A stretch of 7,405 nt of DNA from Opitutia bacterium (GTDB lineage: Bacteria; Verrucomicrobiota; Verrucomicrobiia; Opitutales; Opitutaceae). The notes under the pieces are model-generated. The model did no database searches and was not told the DNA's origin. It saw only the letters and a list, made by a program, of their open reading frames with translations. Shown piece after piece: positions 6,517 to 7,405 of the stretch (position 1 is its first letter; each line of letters opens with the position of its first letter). Both the position numbers and the translations under genes were made by a program. The stretch is taken from contig PMKA01000136.1 in NCBI GenBank assembly GCA_003157575.1, positions 1 through 7,405 on the forward strand, written 5' to 3'.

Positions 6517-7311
6517 TTTGGTTTCGGCTTTGCTGGGTTGGGGATCTATCCCCATCCGCTCGCGGCAAAACTGCGCGAGTTCCACGGCCAGGGCCGCCTT
6601 GAAGACATGCGGCTCCCCCGCCGGACGCAGGTCGATCTCCGCGCAATGCAGGGCCTGCCGCGACAGGGGCAGCAAGGCAGCGTGCCGCTCCGTCCAACCG
6701 TGCTGGGCGAACTCCAGGTAAAGCGTCTCATCAGGACCGTACAGCTTGTCGCCAACGATCGGGCGCCCGAGCCAGAGGGCATGGGCGCGGATCTGGTGCT
6801 TGCGCCCTGTTTCCAGCCGTACGCGGGCGAGAGTGAAACCGCCGGCAACCGCGAGCGGCTCAAAATGCGTCACCGCCGTCTGGGCCCCGGGCGTGCCCGC
6901 CGCAACGACCTTCGACCGGATCGTGACACAGCTGTCCGGATCGGGACCGAGCGGCTGGTCCACGGTCACCGCCTGGGCGAGTTCGCCCGTGAGGACTGCC
7001 AGATAGACCTTGCCGATGAGCCTCCGCTGCGTGGCCTTCTGGAGCCTGGCCGCGGTGGGGCTGTCCTTCGCCATCACGACGACTCCGCTTGTCTCCCTGT
7101 CCAGCCGGAACACCAGATGCACCGTGGGCAGGCCAAGATATTCGCGCGCCGCCCCCACCAGACTTGACCAGGGACCGTTCTTCGACGGGTGGCAGACAAT
7201 CAGCCCGGGCTTGTCGACCACGAGCAGCCGTTCGTCCTCGTGGAGGATCCAGCCGGGAAAATCCCCGGGCGCGATCAGCGGCGCCGCAGATCCGGGGTGG
7301 ATGCTCATCAT
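6499..7311 (-). CDS. RluA-family RNA pseudouridine synthase
   Basis: The 270-residue product isomerises uridine to pseudouridine in rRNA or tRNA. The catalytic domain begins almost at once (ILHEDERLLVVDKPG, 22-36), with HPS at 41-43 and no S4 RNA-binding domain in front, so it resembles RluA or TruC more than RluC/RluD. The catalytic aspartate is D71 in FRLDRETSG (68-76). The usual family form is HRLDxxTSG, so the histidine is phenylalanine here. RLETGRKHQIRAH (165-177) and GRPIVGDKLYG (182-192) are the other conserved motifs. The start is uncertain: ATG 7311 and ATG 7308 are adjacent, a TTG at 7317 also lies in frame, and no strong ribosome site is visible. The C-terminal VARIE is encoded by the 14-bp tandem repeat. 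The target uridine cannot be assigned. The gene converges on the SurA-like gene, 77 bp away, and is probably transcribed separately. Confidence 0.93.
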   Translation of the reverse strand: MMSIHPGSAAPLIAPGDFPGWILHEDERLLVVDKPGLIVCHPSKNGPWSSLVGAAREYLGLPTVHLVFRLDRETSGVVVMAKDSPTAARLQKATQRRLIGKVYLAVLTGELAQAVTVDQPLGPDPDSCVTIRSKVVAAGTPGAQTAVTHFEPLAVAGGFTLARVRLETGRKHQIRAHALWLGRPIVGDKLYGPDETLYLEFAQHGWTERHAALLPLSRQALHCAEIDLRPAGEPHVFKAALAVELAQFCRERMGIDPQPSKAETKVARIE

Positions 7312-7405
7312 CCGCAAACCGGCCCAAACGCCTGATCCGCACCAGGCTCAGCTAAAGCCCGAGGCAAAATGCGCCGAGTGGTGTTGATAAAGGCATGCAT
7401 CGGAT

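Noticed and set aside
6457..7167. A 236-residue plus-strand open frame opposite the pseudouridine synthase gene
   Set aside because: The minus strand encodes unmistakable RluA-family motifs throughout this region. The plus-strand translation resembles nothing recognisable.
7312..7405. Possible promoter or tRNA-like remnant upstream of the pseudouridine synthase gene
   Set aside because: No paired -35/-10 elements at suitable spacing and no tRNA T-arm consensus or cloverleaf could be supported on either strand.
1..7405. Defence island, mobile element or other novel accessory system
   Set aside because: All long convincing reading frames belong to well-known families. Composition looks uniform by eye, and no integrase, transposase, CRISPR-like spaced repeats or target-site duplications were found.

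Overview
This 7.4 kb GC-rich window carries ordinary chromosomal genes packed tightly on the plus strand, followed by one convergent gene on the minus strand. No plasmid, phage, CRISPR, toxin-antitoxin, transposase or rRNA/tRNA signature was seen. A Sec-type signal peptide on a periplasmic-chaperone-like protein points to a Gram-negative bacterium. The gene content and style (paired DUF990-type ABC permeases, then rnc, mfd and a single-parvulin SurA-like protein) would fit a Verrucomicrobiota/Opitutales-like genome. That placement is an inference from memory; the sequence alone does not prove it.

Layout, plus strand. Bases 1-294 are the 3' end of an ABC-2 family permease. Its stop overlaps (ATGA) the start of a second permease of the same family (291-1085). 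The two probably form the membrane part of one exporter whose ATPase lies upstream, outside the window. rnc (RNase III, 1066-1785) starts 20 bp inside the end of the second permease. A 170 bp spacer follows, holding an 11-bp perfect inverted repeat that spans the rnc stop and a few short hairpins. Next comes mfd (transcription-repair coupling factor, 1956-5393), with a clear Shine-Dalgarno that decides its start. Its stop overlaps the start of a secreted SurA/PpiC-like protein (5390-6421). The permease pair, rnc, mfd and the SurA-like gene are all co-directional and three of the four junctions overlap, so they look like one transcription unit, with the rnc-mfd spacer as the only likely internal control point.

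Layout, minus strand. An RluA-family pseudouridine synthase (7311-6499) converges on the SurA-like gene. The 77 bp between them holds an inverted repeat that could act as a terminator for either side. A degenerate 14-bp tandem repeat straddles the pseudouridine synthase stop codon. The 94 bp upstream of this gene (7312-7405) show no convincing promoter or further gene.

The genes cover membrane export, RNA processing, transcription-coupled DNA repair, envelope protein folding and RNA modification. They do not form one obvious pathway. I did not find a previously undescribed system. The points most worth checking are the loss of both canonical parvulin histidines in the SurA-like protein, the inverted repeat at the rnc-mfd junction, and the repeat that supplies stop codons in all three frames at the end of the pseudouridine synthase.
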